This document shows, piece after piece, positions 26,020-35,442 of a DNA stretch of 64,000 bases. The DNA is taken from positions 1 through 64,000 of the forward strand of contig NZ_MJAK01000003.1 of assembly GCF_001742745.1 (NCBI RefSeq), given 5' to 3'. The translations under genes and the position numbers were made by a program. Below the pieces are notes generated by a model, which made no database searches, was not told where the DNA came from, and saw nothing but the letters and a program-made list of their open reading frames with translations. Source of the stretch: Curtobacterium sp. ER1/6. GTDB lineage: Bacteria > Actinomycetota > Actinomycetes > Actinomycetales > Microbacteriaceae. Each line of letters starts with the position of its first letter. The stretch's first letter is position 1.

Positions 26020-26405
26020 GGGACACCATCCGACTCACCGGGATCCGCGCACGCGGACACCACGGCGTCTTCGACCACGAGCGGCAGGACGGCCAGGACT
26101 TCGTCGTCGACGTCGCCGTCGAGGTCGACGCCCGCGCGGCCTCGGGCAGCGACGACCTCGACGACACGGTGCACTACGGGGTGCTCGCCGAGCAGGTCGT
26201 CGCCGAGATCGAACGCGACCCGGTCGACCTCATCGAGACCGTCGCCGAGCGCATCGCCGCCGCGGTCCTGACGCACCGCGCGGCACTGGCGACCGAGGTC
26301 ACCGTGCACAAGCCGCAGGCGCCGATCACCGTGCCGTTCACGGACGTGTCGATCACGATCCGGCGCAGTCGTGGCGCCGCCTCGGTGTCCGAGGAGGAAG
26401 AGTGA
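26016..26405 (+). CDS. folB: Dihydroneopterin aldolase
   Basis: A 129-residue enzyme converting dihydroneopterin to hydroxymethyl-dihydropterin and glycolaldehyde. Landmarks are RGHHGVFDHERQDGQDF and DTVHYGVLAEQV, then VTVHKPQAPI with the conserved Lys. ATG 26016 overlaps the folP stop, and its own TGA overlaps the folK GTG, so all three are coupled. Confidence 0.95.
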   Translation: MRDTIRLTGIRARGHHGVFDHERQDGQDFVVDVAVEVDARAASGSDDLDDTVHYGVLAEQVVAEIERDPVDLIETVAERIAAAVLTHRAALATEVTVHKPQAPITVPFTDVSITIRRSRGAASVSEEEE

Positions 26406-26956
26406 CCCGCGCCGTCATCGCCCTCGGCGCCAACCTCGGCGACCGGGGCAGCACCCTGCGGTCGGCCGCGCGCGCGATCGCCGCGGTGCCGGGCATCCGA
26501 CCGGTGGCCTCGAGCCGCGAGGTCGAGTCCGTCGCCCTGACGCTGGACGGGCTCGACACGACGAAGCCGCGGTACCGGAACGCCGTCGTCGTGGTCGACA
26601 CCGACCTGACGCCCGACGCGTTGCTCGACGCCCTGCACGGCATCGAGGACGACCACGGGCGCACCCGCGAGGTCCGGTGGGGCGACCGCACGCTCGACCT
26701 CGACGTCGTGGCCATCGACGACATCCGGATCGACACGGCGACCCTGACCGTGCCCCACCCGCGCGCGGGGGAGCGGGCGTTCGTGCTCGCCCCGTGGCTC
26801 GACGCCGACCCGGACGCCGAGCTGCCCGGTGCCGGGCCCGTCGCCGACCTGCTCGCCGCACTCGGCGACGACACGGAGCGCATCGACGAACCGCGCCTCT
26901 TCGACGGCCAGGGGAGCGGGCAGGGCACCGAGCAGGGGCCGGAGCACACGCGGTGA
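26402..26956 (+). CDS. folK: 6-hydroxymethyl-7,8-dihydropterin pyrophosphokinase
   Basis: A 184-residue HPPK that activates the pterin with ATP for FolP. Signatures are ALGANLGDRGSTL (residues 6-18), the substrate region around RYRNAVVVV, and RWGDRTLDLDVV plus VPHPRAGERAFVL. A short Gly/Gln-rich tail extends beyond the normal end. GTG 26402 overlaps folB; its TGA overlaps the next gene. Confidence 0.95.
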   Translation: MTRAVIALGANLGDRGSTLRSAARAIAAVPGIRPVASSREVESVALTLDGLDTTKPRYRNAVVVVDTDLTPDALLDALHGIEDDHGRTREVRWGDRTLDLDVVAIDDIRIDTATLTVPHPRAGERAFVLAPWLDADPDAELPGAGPVADLLAALGDDTERIDEPRLFDGQGSGQGTEQGPEHTR

Positions 26957-27441
26957 AGCCGACCCGCGCCTCCACCCTCGTCAGCGTCGCCGTCGTGGCC
27001 GCCGTCGCCGGGTTCGCCCTCGACGCCGTGCTCGCGTCGCGCCAGTCGCCGACCCTCCTGCTCTCGACGCCGCTCGGCGTGACCCTCGCCCTGATCGGTG
27101 TCGCCGTCGTCGCGATGGCCCGGCCCGTCCGCCGGCACGCCCGTGACGGTGCGACCCGCCAGCACGCCGTCGACCCGCTGTACGCCACCCGCGTGGTCGT
27201 GCTCGCGAAGGCCTCGAGCATCGCGGGCGCGCTCTTCGGTGCCTTCGCCGCCGGACTGCTCGTGTACCTCCTGACCCGCTCGGCCCTGCCGCCGCTAGGC
27301 TCGGTCCTGCCGAACGCCGTCGCGGTCGGGGGCGGTCTCGTGCTCGTGGTGTGCGCGCTCGTCGCCGAGCGCATGTGCATGGCGCCGCCACCGGGCGACG
27401 ACGATGACGACCTGCCGAGGGGCGGGACGGCGGCGAACTGA
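26953..27441 (+). CDS. DUF3180 membrane protein
   Basis: A 162-residue integral membrane protein with four hydrophobic helices (about residues 8-25, 35-54, 76-100 and 115-138) and an acidic C-terminal tail. DUF3180 genes habitually follow folK in actinobacteria, but their function is not known. GTG 26953 overlaps the folK stop (GTGA), so translation is coupled to the folate genes. Confidence 0.85.
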   Translation: MKPTRASTLVSVAVVAAVAGFALDAVLASRQSPTLLLSTPLGVTLALIGVAVVAMARPVRRHARDGATRQHAVDPLYATRVVVLAKASSIAGALFGAFAAGLLVYLLTRSALPPLGSVLPNAVAVGGGLVLVVCALVAERMCMAPPPGDDDDDLPRGGTAAN

Positions 27442-27463
27442 CCGACGACCGCAGGAGGCCGCG

Positions 27464-27985
27464 ATGCCGCTCGAACGACTCGACGAGGCGGGGCTCGGCC
27501 TGACCGGTACCGAGTGGACGCGTGTCTCGACGAAGCTCGTCTGGACCGAACTCGTCAGCACCGTGGTGGTCGGGATCGTCGTCACCGCCGGCTGCGTGCT
27601 CTTCGCGGTGCTGTTCGACGGCTTCGGCGGTCCGGCCGGCACGGTCTGGACCCTGGTCGCGATCGCGGTGGCCCTCGTCGCCCTGGTCACCGCCGTCCTC
27701 ACGCCCCGCCGCGTGCGCGCGATCGGGTACGCCCTGCGGGACGACGACCTCGTGCTCCGCCGCGGCCTGATGTGGCAGCGCTTCACCGCCGTGCCGTACG
27801 GGCGCATGCAGCTCGTCGACGTGAACCGCGGGCCGCTCGACCGGATCCTCGGGCTCAGCGAGCTGAAGTTCGTGACCGCCGCCGCGTCGACCAACGTCCG
27901 CATCCCGGGCATCCCCGCCGCGGACGCCGACGAGCTGCGCGACCGACTCGTCGAGCTCGCCGAGTCCCGCCGCGCCGGGCTCTAG
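27464..27985 (+). CDS. Bacterial PH-domain (bPH2/YdbS-like) membrane protein
   Basis: A 173-residue protein with two membrane helices (about residues 31-53 and 61-82) followed by a bacterial PH2 domain containing DDLVLRRGLMWQRFTAVPYGRMQLVDV, read in segments, and a loop with GPLDRILGL. YdbS/YdbT-type proteins occur in pairs at membranes; their biochemical role is not settled. ATG 27464 follows GCAGGAGG. The next gene encodes the larger partner. Confidence 0.88.
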   Translation: MPLERLDEAGLGLTGTEWTRVSTKLVWTELVSTVVVGIVVTAGCVLFAVLFDGFGGPAGTVWTLVAIAVALVALVTAVLTPRRVRAIGYALRDDDLVLRRGLMWQRFTAVPYGRMQLVDVNRGPLDRILGLSELKFVTAAASTNVRIPGIPAADADELRDRLVELAESRRAGL

Positions 27986-27994
27986 GGAGCGACG

Positions 27995-29758
27995 ATGACC
28001 TTCCGACCCGGACCGCCCCCACCCGCGCCACCACGACGGGGCGACGCGGCCGCCGCCGCACCCCTGACCGACGGCGAGTGGCACCGTCTGCACCCCCTGA
28101 CGCCCCTGCTCAAGGGCGGCATCTTCCTGATCGTCGTCCTCGGCTACGTCCTGAACAACCTCCGCGACCAGGTGCTCGAGTTCTTCGTGCCGGGCGACGG
28201 GCCGCAGGACGACGGCGACCCCGTCCGCTACGTGTGGGAGCACGGGGCCGTCGGCTGGGTGGTGCTCGCGATCGTGGTGCTGCTCGTCGTGCTGATCGGG
28301 CTCTTCTACGTGTCCTGGCGGATGCACGAGTTCCGCGTGACCGGCGACGTCGTCGAGGTCCGGTCCGGCGTGCTGTTCCGGAACCACCGGAAGGCGCGGC
28401 TCGACCGGATCCAGGGCATCAACATCTCGCGACCCGTCGTCCCGCGGATCTTCGGCACCGCGAAGCTCGAGATCGCGCAGGCCGGCAACGACGCGAACGT
28501 GCAGCTCGCCTACCTCGGCGCCCGCGCGGCGGACGACCTGCGGTCGCGCATCCTCGTCCTGGCCTCGGGCGCGCAGGACGACGAGCAGACCGCGGTCCGG
28601 GGCTCGAACGGCGTGCTGCAGGACCGCGTCGACGAGCTCTTCTCGCCGGAGCTCGACCCCGGCGCCGTCCGGGCCACCCGGGTCGTGAAGGTCCACCCGG
28701 GCCGGCTCATCGCCTCGATGCTGCTCTCGTTCACGACCGTGTTCTTCGTCGTGGTCGTCGCGGCGATCGTCGTCAGCATCGCGGTCACCGGTGAGTACGG
28801 CATCCTGTTCGCCCTGTTCCCCGTGGTGATCGGCGCCGGCGGCTACACCGTCCGCAAGTTCTCGCGCTCGCTGCAGTACACGATCGCCGAGACCCGCGAC
28901 GGCATCCGCATCGGCTTCGGCCTCGTGTCGACCTCGAACGAGACGCTGCCGCCCGGTCGCATCCACGCCGTGAGCGTCGCGCAGCCGCTGCTGTGGCGGC
29001 CGTTCGGGTGGTGGGACGTCCGCATCAACCGCGCGACGAACGCCGGCAACGGGGCGTCGACGAACCAGCAGGCGTCGTCGATCGTGCTGCCCGTCGGACG
29101 GGCCGAGGACGTCCGGCAGGTCCTCGACATCATCCTCCCCGGACTGGTCGGTGCCGCGGTCGTCGGCCCCACCGCCTCCCGCGAGGCACTCCGCGAGGGA
29201 TCGTCCGAGGCGGTCGGCGTGGTCGACGACAGCCTCACCACGACCGGGGACCGCGGCGGCTTCGTGCACTCGCCCCGACGCGGTGCCTGGCTCCGGCCGT
29301 TCTCCTCCCGCCGCAACGGGTACCGGTTCGTCCAGGGCGCGGTCCTCCTGCGCCTCGGCGCCGTGTGGCGGTCGCTCGTGATCGTCCCGCTGCCGCGCGT
29401 GCAGAGCGTGAAGGTCGAGCAGGGGCCGCTCGAGCGCGTCCTCCGGCTCGCCTCGGCGCACGTCCACACGGTCGCCGGACCGGTGTCACCCCGCATCGGC
29501 GCGCTCGACGCGGGCGACGCGCAGCGCCTCTGGTCCGAGACGGCGCACCGCGCCGTCGAGGCTGCCGCCGCCGACACCTCCCACCGGTGGCGCGAACGGG
29601 AGGCCCGGCCCGGTCCCGCCACGCGCGCTCCGCACCCGCAGTGGGCGGCGACCACGGCCCCCGACGCCCCCACGGGCACGTCGCGCGCCGACGGAGGGAC
29701 CCGCCCCGCGCCTCCCGGCCGGTGGACCGACGTCCCGCCACCCGGGGCCGCACGGTGA
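27995..29758 (+). CDS. Large bacterial PH-domain (YdbT-like) membrane protein
   Basis: A 587-residue partner of the preceding protein. The N-terminus is Pro-rich. Two membrane helices (about residues 40-58 and 85-108) precede a first PH2 domain, then a second helix pair (about 230-285) precedes a second PH2 copy, and a third divergent copy lies at about 440-520. Repeated FRVTGDVVEVRSGVLF and RLDRIQGINISRP-like segments mark the domains. The final 70 residues are Pro/Thr-rich and probably disordered. It overlaps the DUF2520 gene by four bases. Confidence 0.88.
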   Translation: MTFRPGPPPPAPPRRGDAAAAAPLTDGEWHRLHPLTPLLKGGIFLIVVLGYVLNNLRDQVLEFFVPGDGPQDDGDPVRYVWEHGAVGWVVLAIVVLLVVLIGLFYVSWRMHEFRVTGDVVEVRSGVLFRNHRKARLDRIQGINISRPVVPRIFGTAKLEIAQAGNDANVQLAYLGARAADDLRSRILVLASGAQDDEQTAVRGSNGVLQDRVDELFSPELDPGAVRATRVVKVHPGRLIASMLLSFTTVFFVVVVAAIVVSIAVTGEYGILFALFPVVIGAGGYTVRKFSRSLQYTIAETRDGIRIGFGLVSTSNETLPPGRIHAVSVAQPLLWRPFGWWDVRINRATNAGNGASTNQQASSIVLPVGRAEDVRQVLDIILPGLVGAAVVGPTASREALREGSSEAVGVVDDSLTTTGDRGGFVHSPRRGAWLRPFSSRRNGYRFVQGAVLLRLGAVWRSLVIVPLPRVQSVKVEQGPLERVLRLASAHVHTVAGPVSPRIGALDAGDAQRLWSETAHRAVEAAAADTSHRWREREARPGPATRAPHPQWAATTAPDAPTGTSRADGGTRPAPPGRWTDVPPPGAAR

Positions 29759-30447
29759 GGGCCGGGCGACTCGGTGTCGGCATCGTCGGCGCCGGACGGG
29801 TCGGACCGGTCCTCGGTGCGGCACTGGCGAACGCGGAGCACGCCATCGTCGGGGTGACCGCCGTCTCCGACGCGGGACGCGACCGCGCCGAGGCCATGCT
29901 GCCCGGCGCGCCGGTCCTCGCGACACCGGAGCTCGTGGAGCGCAGCGAGCTCGTGCTGCTCGCGGTGCCGGACGACCAGCTCGCCTCGCTCGTGCAGGGC
30001 CTGGCCGACGCGGGGATCTGGCAGCCGGGACAGCTCGTCGTGCACACGAGCCCCGACCACGGCGTCGAGGTCCTGCGCCCAGCGATGTCCGCCGGCGCCA
30101 TCCCGCTCGCGATCCACCCCGCGATGGCCTTCACCGGCACGAGCGTCGACCTCGTCCGACTCCGTGACGCGTACTGCGCCGTGACCGCTCCCGCGCCCGT
30201 GCTCCCCATCGCCCAGGCGCTCGTGGTCGAGATGGGCGCCGAGCCGTTCGTCGTCTCCGAGCAGGACCGCCCCGCGTACGCCGACGCCGTGCGCGCCGCG
30301 GTGTCGTTCTCGACCGCGATCGTCGACCAGTCCGCGGGCACGCTCTCCGGGATCGGCGTGGAGCACCCCGGCCGGGTCCTCGGCACCCTCGTCCGCTCGG
30401 CGGTCGACAACGCCCTCGCCGCGGCCGACGGCCAGGCGACGCTGTAG
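29755..30447 (+). CDS. Rossmann-like plus DUF2520 protein
   Basis: A 230-residue protein with an N-terminal NAD(P)-type Rossmann motif, GVGIVGAGRVGPVLGAAL (about residues 6-23), and a C-terminal helical DUF2520 domain as in ketopantoate reductase/pyrroline-5-carboxylate reductase relatives. In related genomes this gene commonly precedes panC, but here lysS comes next, with no panC or panD between. GTG 29755 overlaps the upstream stop. Function not established. Confidence 0.85.
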   Translation: MRAGRLGVGIVGAGRVGPVLGAALANAEHAIVGVTAVSDAGRDRAEAMLPGAPVLATPELVERSELVLLAVPDDQLASLVQGLADAGIWQPGQLVVHTSPDHGVEVLRPAMSAGAIPLAIHPAMAFTGTSVDLVRLRDAYCAVTAPAPVLPIAQALVVEMGAEPFVVSEQDRPAYADAVRAAVSFSTAIVDQSAGTLSGIGVEHPGRVLGTLVRSAVDNALAAADGQATL

Positions 30448-30466
30448 CGCACCCGCGGCATGCGGG

Positions 30467-30494
30467 GTCCGTCTGAGGCGGTGCCCCGCGGGCG
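30467..30494 (+). terminator. Possible terminator after the folate/PH operon
   Basis: GCGGGG and CCCCGC arms around a 16-nt spacer, 20 bp after the DUF2520 stop. No T-run; weak. Confidence 0.4.
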
Positions 30495-30519
30495 CTCCAA
30501 TGGTATGACCATTGGAGCG
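30493..30519. promoter_or_regulatory. Perfect 27-bp palindrome, operator-like
   Basis: CGCTCCAATGGT, then ATG, then its exact reverse complement. The centre, TGGTATGACCA, resembles FadR/GntR-type operators. It lies between DUF2520 and lysS, about 95 bp before the lysS -10 box. Confidence 0.55.
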
Positions 30520-30613
30520 TCCACGGGCTCGTAGCTCCGGCCGGATCGGTTGCGTGGTCCGGCCCGATCCGGTCGCGTGCTGCCGGTCGACCGGACCGTG
30601 TCCGACCGGCCGG

Positions 30614-30619
30614 TACCAT
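30614..30619 (+). promoter_or_regulatory. -10 hexamer of lysS
   Basis: TACCAT about 37 bp before ATG 30656, giving a leader of about 30 nt. Confidence 0.45.
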
Positions 30620-30655
30620 CGGTGCATCCCCACGACCCATCGGAGCCGCACCAGC

Positions 30656-32191
<1,536 letters not shown>

Positions 32192-32219
32192 CGCCGTCGT
32201 CCGGCACAGCGGAGCGAGG

Positions 32220-32225
32220 TACGAT
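32220..32225 (+). promoter_or_regulatory. -10 hexamer of the small membrane protein gene
   Basis: TACGAT exactly 6 nt before GTG 32232; leaderless. Confidence 0.55.
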
Positions 32226-32231
32226 GCTCCG

Positions 32232-32435
32232 GTGCCAGATGGAGTCGTGACCGGGATCATCTTCGCCGTGACGCCGACCGTCGTCGTCGGCCTGATCTTC
32301 TGGTTCGTCATGCGCGCGATCATGCGAGCGGACCGCACCGAGCGGTCCGCCTACGCCAAGGTCGAGGCCGAGGAGCGCGCACGCTTCGAGCGTGAGCACG
32401 GTCGCCCGGCCCCCGCACCGACCTCCGCGGAGTAG
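32232..32435 (+). CDS. Hypothetical single-pass membrane protein
   Basis: A 67-residue protein with one membrane helix (about residues 5-27, GVVTGIIFAVTPTVVVGLIF) followed by a charged, probably helical tail (AYAKVEAEERARFEREHG). GTG 32232 is fixed by the leaderless hexamer. The family is unrecognised; small proteins like this commonly follow lysS in relatives. Confidence 0.65.
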   Translation: MPDGVVTGIIFAVTPTVVVGLIFWFVMRAIMRADRTERSAYAKVEAEERARFEREHGRPAPAPTSAE

Positions 32436-32501
32436 CGCCGCACCTCCCGGGGCGCTCGTCGCGTCACCCGCCGTTCACCGGCGGGTGGTCGACTCGTCCG
32501 T

Positions 32502-32642
32502 GTGGACGCAGCGCGGACGGATGCACAGTCGACCGAACCGGCGGACCTCGACCCCGAGGACGCCTTCGGTCACTCCGTGCTGCCCGATCCCGCGAGCGAT
32601 GCCGTCTGGTCGGACGGCGACGACGACGACATCGACGTCTGA
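32502..32642 (+). CDS. Very small acidic protein (46 aa)
   Basis: Open frame from GTG 32502 to TGA 32642 with strong third-position GC, encoding an acidic 46-residue peptide that ends in a run of Asp (DGDDDDIDV). No family is known to me. The bias and the absence of an alternative frame make it a plausible gene, but no clear ribosome-binding site is seen. Confidence 0.4.
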   Translation: MDAARTDAQSTEPADLDPEDAFGHSVLPDPASDAVWSDGDDDDIDV

Positions 32643-32705
32643 GCGACCGCGACCGGTCACCGGCCGTTCACCGAGTCGTCGCCCTCCGGGGTGAGCATCG
32701 TCCGC

Positions 32706-32837
32706 ATGTCCAGCACGCACGCCTTCACCGGCCGCAGCCTCGTCGGCGACTTCGAGAGCGAGTACGACGAGTTCGACCGCGACGCCGACCTCCAGACCGC
32801 CGAGCGACGGGACGGGTGGCTCGAACCCTCCTGGTGA
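32706..32837 (+). CDS. Very small hypothetical protein (43 aa)
   Basis: Open frame from ATG 32706 encoding a hydrophilic, acidic peptide containing FESEYDEFDRDADLQ and ending GWLEPSW. It is followed within 25 bp by a strong hairpin (32860-32903), as expected of a transcribed gene. Family not recognised. Confidence 0.45.
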   Translation: MSSTHAFTGRSLVGDFESEYDEFDRDADLQTAERRDGWLEPSW

Positions 32838-32859
32838 CGCCGACCGCCGCTCGGTCTTC

Positions 32860-32908
32860 GGGGTACGGAGTCCGGATCGCATCGATCCGGAACGCCGTAC
32901 CCCGTTTT
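32860..32908 (+). terminator. Intrinsic terminator after the small ORF
   Basis: GGGGTACGG plus TCCGGATCG pair with CGATCCGGA plus CCGTACCCC, interrupted by small bulges, followed by GTTTTCG. A long two-part stem with a T-rich tail. Confidence 0.75.
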
Positions 32909-33184
32909 CGTGTCCGCTCCGCGCAGCGGTTCGGGGTACACCCTCTGCGCGACCGATGAAACACCGCTGTAACACCGGAGATCCGGCCCGATCGCCTTGT
33001 GCGCGGGGCTGCAGCGGGGGCATGCTGTCGTCGGGCCTGTACCCCACGGGGGACAGTTCGGGAGGTGAAGCACGGCGTTCCCTGGGAATCGATCCGATCG
33101 GTTTGTGGGGTACACCTTGCGACCGCTTTACTCATGACCACCCCCCACCGAGGCCATCACCGTCGAACCGCAGGGAGAGTCACC
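32904..33184 (+). promoter_or_regulatory. Long upstream region of the sigma-factor gene with a repeated GGGGTACACC motif
   Basis: About 280 bp with no gene. GGGGTACACC followed by TGCG and ACCG occurs twice, at 32934 and 33111, and a related TACCCCACGGGG lies near 33040. These may be binding sites controlling the sigma factor, or promoters. A second ATG (33134) is out of frame with the sigma gene. Confidence 0.35.
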
Positions 33185-34258
33185 ATGACGACCGCGACCG
33201 CAGCACCGAAGACGACGACCACCGCCACCACCGCGCGCCGCAGCAAGAAGGCAGCAGCCGCGAAGACCGCCGTCGCCGCGGTGGAGACCACCACGCTCGA
33301 GGCCGTCGAGGTCGAGGCCGACGAGCAGCTCGCGGGTGTCCGCGGCGCCTCGGTCGACCAGGTCGGCGACTACCTCCGCCACATCGGCCGCCTCTCGCTC
33401 CTCACCGCCGAGGAAGAGGCCGACATCGCCCGCCGCATCGAGGTCGGGCTGTTCGCCGAGGAGAAGCTCAACACCGAGGCCGGCATCGACAAGAAGCTGC
33501 AGCGCGAGCTGCGCTGGCTCGTCCGCGACGGTGAGCGCGCCAAGGAGCGCATGATCACCTCGAACCTCCGCCTCGTCGTCAGCATCGCGAAGCGCTACTC
33601 GCAGCGCGGCCTCCCCTTCATGGACGTCATCCAGGAGGGCAACCTCGGTCTCGTCCGCGCCGTCGAGAAGTTCGACTTCACGCAGGGCTACAAGTTCTCG
33701 ACCTACGCCACCTGGTGGATCCGCCAGGCGATCTCGCGTGGTCTCGCCGACAAGGCGCGCACCATCCGCATCCCGGTCCACACCGTGGAGCTCATCAACA
33801 AGATCTCGCGCACCGAGCGCGACCTGACCGTGGACCTCGGCCGTGCGCCGATGCCCGACGAGGTCGCAGCCGAGCTCAGCATGAGCACCGAGGAGCTCCT
33901 GGACCTCAAGGGCCGCTCGCACGAGCCGGTGTCGATCCACACCGTGGTCGGCGACTCCGACGACAGCGAGCTCGGTGACTTCATCGAGGACGAGGACGCC
34001 GCGAGCCCGAACGAGCTCACCGAGACGACGCTCCTGCACCGCGACATCCGCTCCATCGTCGCCGAGCTGCCGAGCGACGAGGCCAACGTCATCCGCATGC
34101 GCTACGGCCTGGACGACGACAAGCCGATGACGCTCGACGAGATCTCGAAGATCGTCCACACGACCCGTCAGGCGGTCAGCCGTGTCGAGTCGCGTGCGAA
34201 GCTGCGCCTGTTCGCGAAGGCCGTGAGCCAGGACATGCAGCTGTACCTGACCGACTGA
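33185..34258 (+). CDS. RNA polymerase sigma-70 factor, group 1/2 type
   Basis: A 357-residue sigma factor. After an Ala/Thr/Lys-rich N-terminus of about 45 residues come region 1.2 (DQVGDYLRHIGRLSLLTAEEE), 2.1-2.4 (NLRLVVSIAKRY, GLPFMDVIQEGNLGL, FSTYATWWIRQAI), 3 (TERDLTVDLGR) and 4.2 (TLDEISKIVHTTRQAVSRVE). It lacks the very long N-terminal extension of many actinobacterial principal sigmas, so it could be the SigB/HrdD-like second principal-type factor. ATG 33185 follows CAGGGAGAG. Two hairpins follow the gene. Confidence 0.9.
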   Translation: MTTATAAPKTTTTATTARRSKKAAAAKTAVAAVETTTLEAVEVEADEQLAGVRGASVDQVGDYLRHIGRLSLLTAEEEADIARRIEVGLFAEEKLNTEAGIDKKLQRELRWLVRDGERAKERMITSNLRLVVSIAKRYSQRGLPFMDVIQEGNLGLVRAVEKFDFTQGYKFSTYATWWIRQAISRGLADKARTIRIPVHTVELINKISRTERDLTVDLGRAPMPDEVAAELSMSTEELLDLKGRSHEPVSIHTVVGDSDDSELGDFIEDEDAASPNELTETTLLHRDIRSIVAELPSDEANVIRMRYGLDDDKPMTLDEISKIVHTTRQAVSRVESRAKLRLFAKAVSQDMQLYLTD

Positions 34259-34273
34259 GGTCAGCAGGCTTCG

Positions 34274-34293
34274 GCCGACGCGAGCGCGTCGGC
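34274..34293 (+). terminator. Hairpin 1 after the sigma-factor gene
   Basis: GCCGACGC, loop GAGC, GCGTCGGC, followed by TGGGGGAA. Confidence 0.55.
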
Positions 34294-34344
34294 TGGGGGA
34301 ACCGGGTCGTCCTGTGGGAAGGCTGCCCGGTGGGGTGATGGGAC

Positions 34345-34373
34345 GGCCCGTCCAGGCACTGCCTGGACGGGCC
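34345..34373. terminator. Hairpin 2 between the sigma factor and NAD kinase
   Basis: A perfect 13-bp stem (GGCCCGTCCAGGC) with a 3-nt loop; it can serve both convergent genes. Confidence 0.65.
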
Positions 34374-34422
34374 ACTCGTCTGTCCGGGGTGGAGCTGCAC
34401 GGAGCTTGCCCGGCGGTCTCCG

Positions 34423-35355
34423 CTAGTCCTCGAGCTCGCGGCCGAGCTTCTGGCGCAGGTCGTGCGGGATGAGCTCGATGAGCTGGTCCGGCCGCACCGG
34501 CAGGTCGAGCAGGCTGAGCTTCACCCGGCCGGTGCGTCCGTGCCGCTCGGCGTCGAGCCGCACCACGCTCCCGGCGTCCTTCCGCAGTCGGACGTCGATC
34601 TGCGCGCCGGTCGCCACCTCGCCCACGACGAGCCCGTCGACCTCGAGCGCTGCGCTCCGCGTGCCCTCGGCGATGTCGAACCGGTAGCGCTCGCGGGCCG
34701 CGAGGACCACGGACCGGTCGATGCCCGCCATCGGTGCGACCGGCGTGACGACGGAGCCGGACAGCGCGGGGGAGAGCACCGGTCCGCCCGCGGCGTAGTT
34801 GTACGCGGTGGAGCCGGCGGGCGTCGCGGCGACGATGGCGTCCGCACGGTAGTAGCCGTAGCCGAGCCCGCCGACGCTGAGGTCGGCGGACACCTGCCCG
34901 GCACCGGGTCGTCGCACCACGGTCAGGTCGTTGAAGGCCAGGTAGTCGGTGCGGGCGCCGCTCCAGGACAGCCGGGCCTCGAGTGCGTGGTGCGGTTCGA
35001 GCTGGTAGTCGCCGGCGGACAGCCGGTCGAGCGCGTGCTCGAGCTCGGGCGGCTCGATCTCGACGAGGAAGCCGACGTTGCCGTAGTTCACGCCGAGCAC
35101 CGGGACCGGACGCTTGGCGACGAGCCGCATGGCGCCGAGCATCGTGCCGTCGCCGCCGAGCGCGACGACCAGGTCGACCTGGTCGGTGAAGTCGTCGTCG
35201 CCGATGACGTCGACGCCCCCGCCGATGCGCTGCGCGTCGGCCCGACGGGCGACGAGCTGGCCGCGTCCGGAGGCGTTCCACCGCTGCAGGGTCGCGATCG
35301 ACTCCTGCACGTTCTTGGTGGGGTGGACGACGAGGCCGACGACGGGCTGCTCCAT
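34423..35355 (-). CDS. nadK: NAD kinase
   Basis: A 310-residue enzyme phosphorylating NAD to NADP. Signatures are VALGGDGTMLGAMR (the GGDG motif), GVNYGNVGFLVEIEP and the NE/D-like segment near LAFNDLTVVRR, then TPAGSTAYNYAAGGPV. ATG 35355 is supported by TACGCT exactly 6 nt upstream; the longer open frame upstream is a shadow of the Clp-N gene. Convergent with the sigma factor. Confidence 0.93.
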   Translation of the reverse strand: MEQPVVGLVVHPTKNVQESIATLQRWNASGRGQLVARRADAQRIGGGVDVIGDDDFTDQVDLVVALGGDGTMLGAMRLVAKRPVPVLGVNYGNVGFLVEIEPPELEHALDRLSAGDYQLEPHHALEARLSWSGARTDYLAFNDLTVVRRPGAGQVSADLSVGGLGYGYYRADAIVAATPAGSTAYNYAAGGPVLSPALSGSVVTPVAPMAGIDRSVVLAARERYRFDIAEGTRSAALEVDGLVVGEVATGAQIDVRLRKDAGSVVRLDAERHGRTGRVKLSLLDLPVRPDQLIELIPHDLRQKLGRELED

Positions 35356-35361
35356 GGCCGC

Positions 35362-35367
35362 AGCGTA
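35362..35367 (-). promoter_or_regulatory. -10 hexamer of nadK
   Basis: TACGCT on the minus strand exactly 6 nt before ATG 35355. Confidence 0.55.
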
Positions 35368-35442
35368 CCCGCCCACTCCACCGACTCCCTCTGGGCAACT
35401 GATATCTCCCTCCTCGTCGCGGGCGTCACGCTGTGCACCGGC

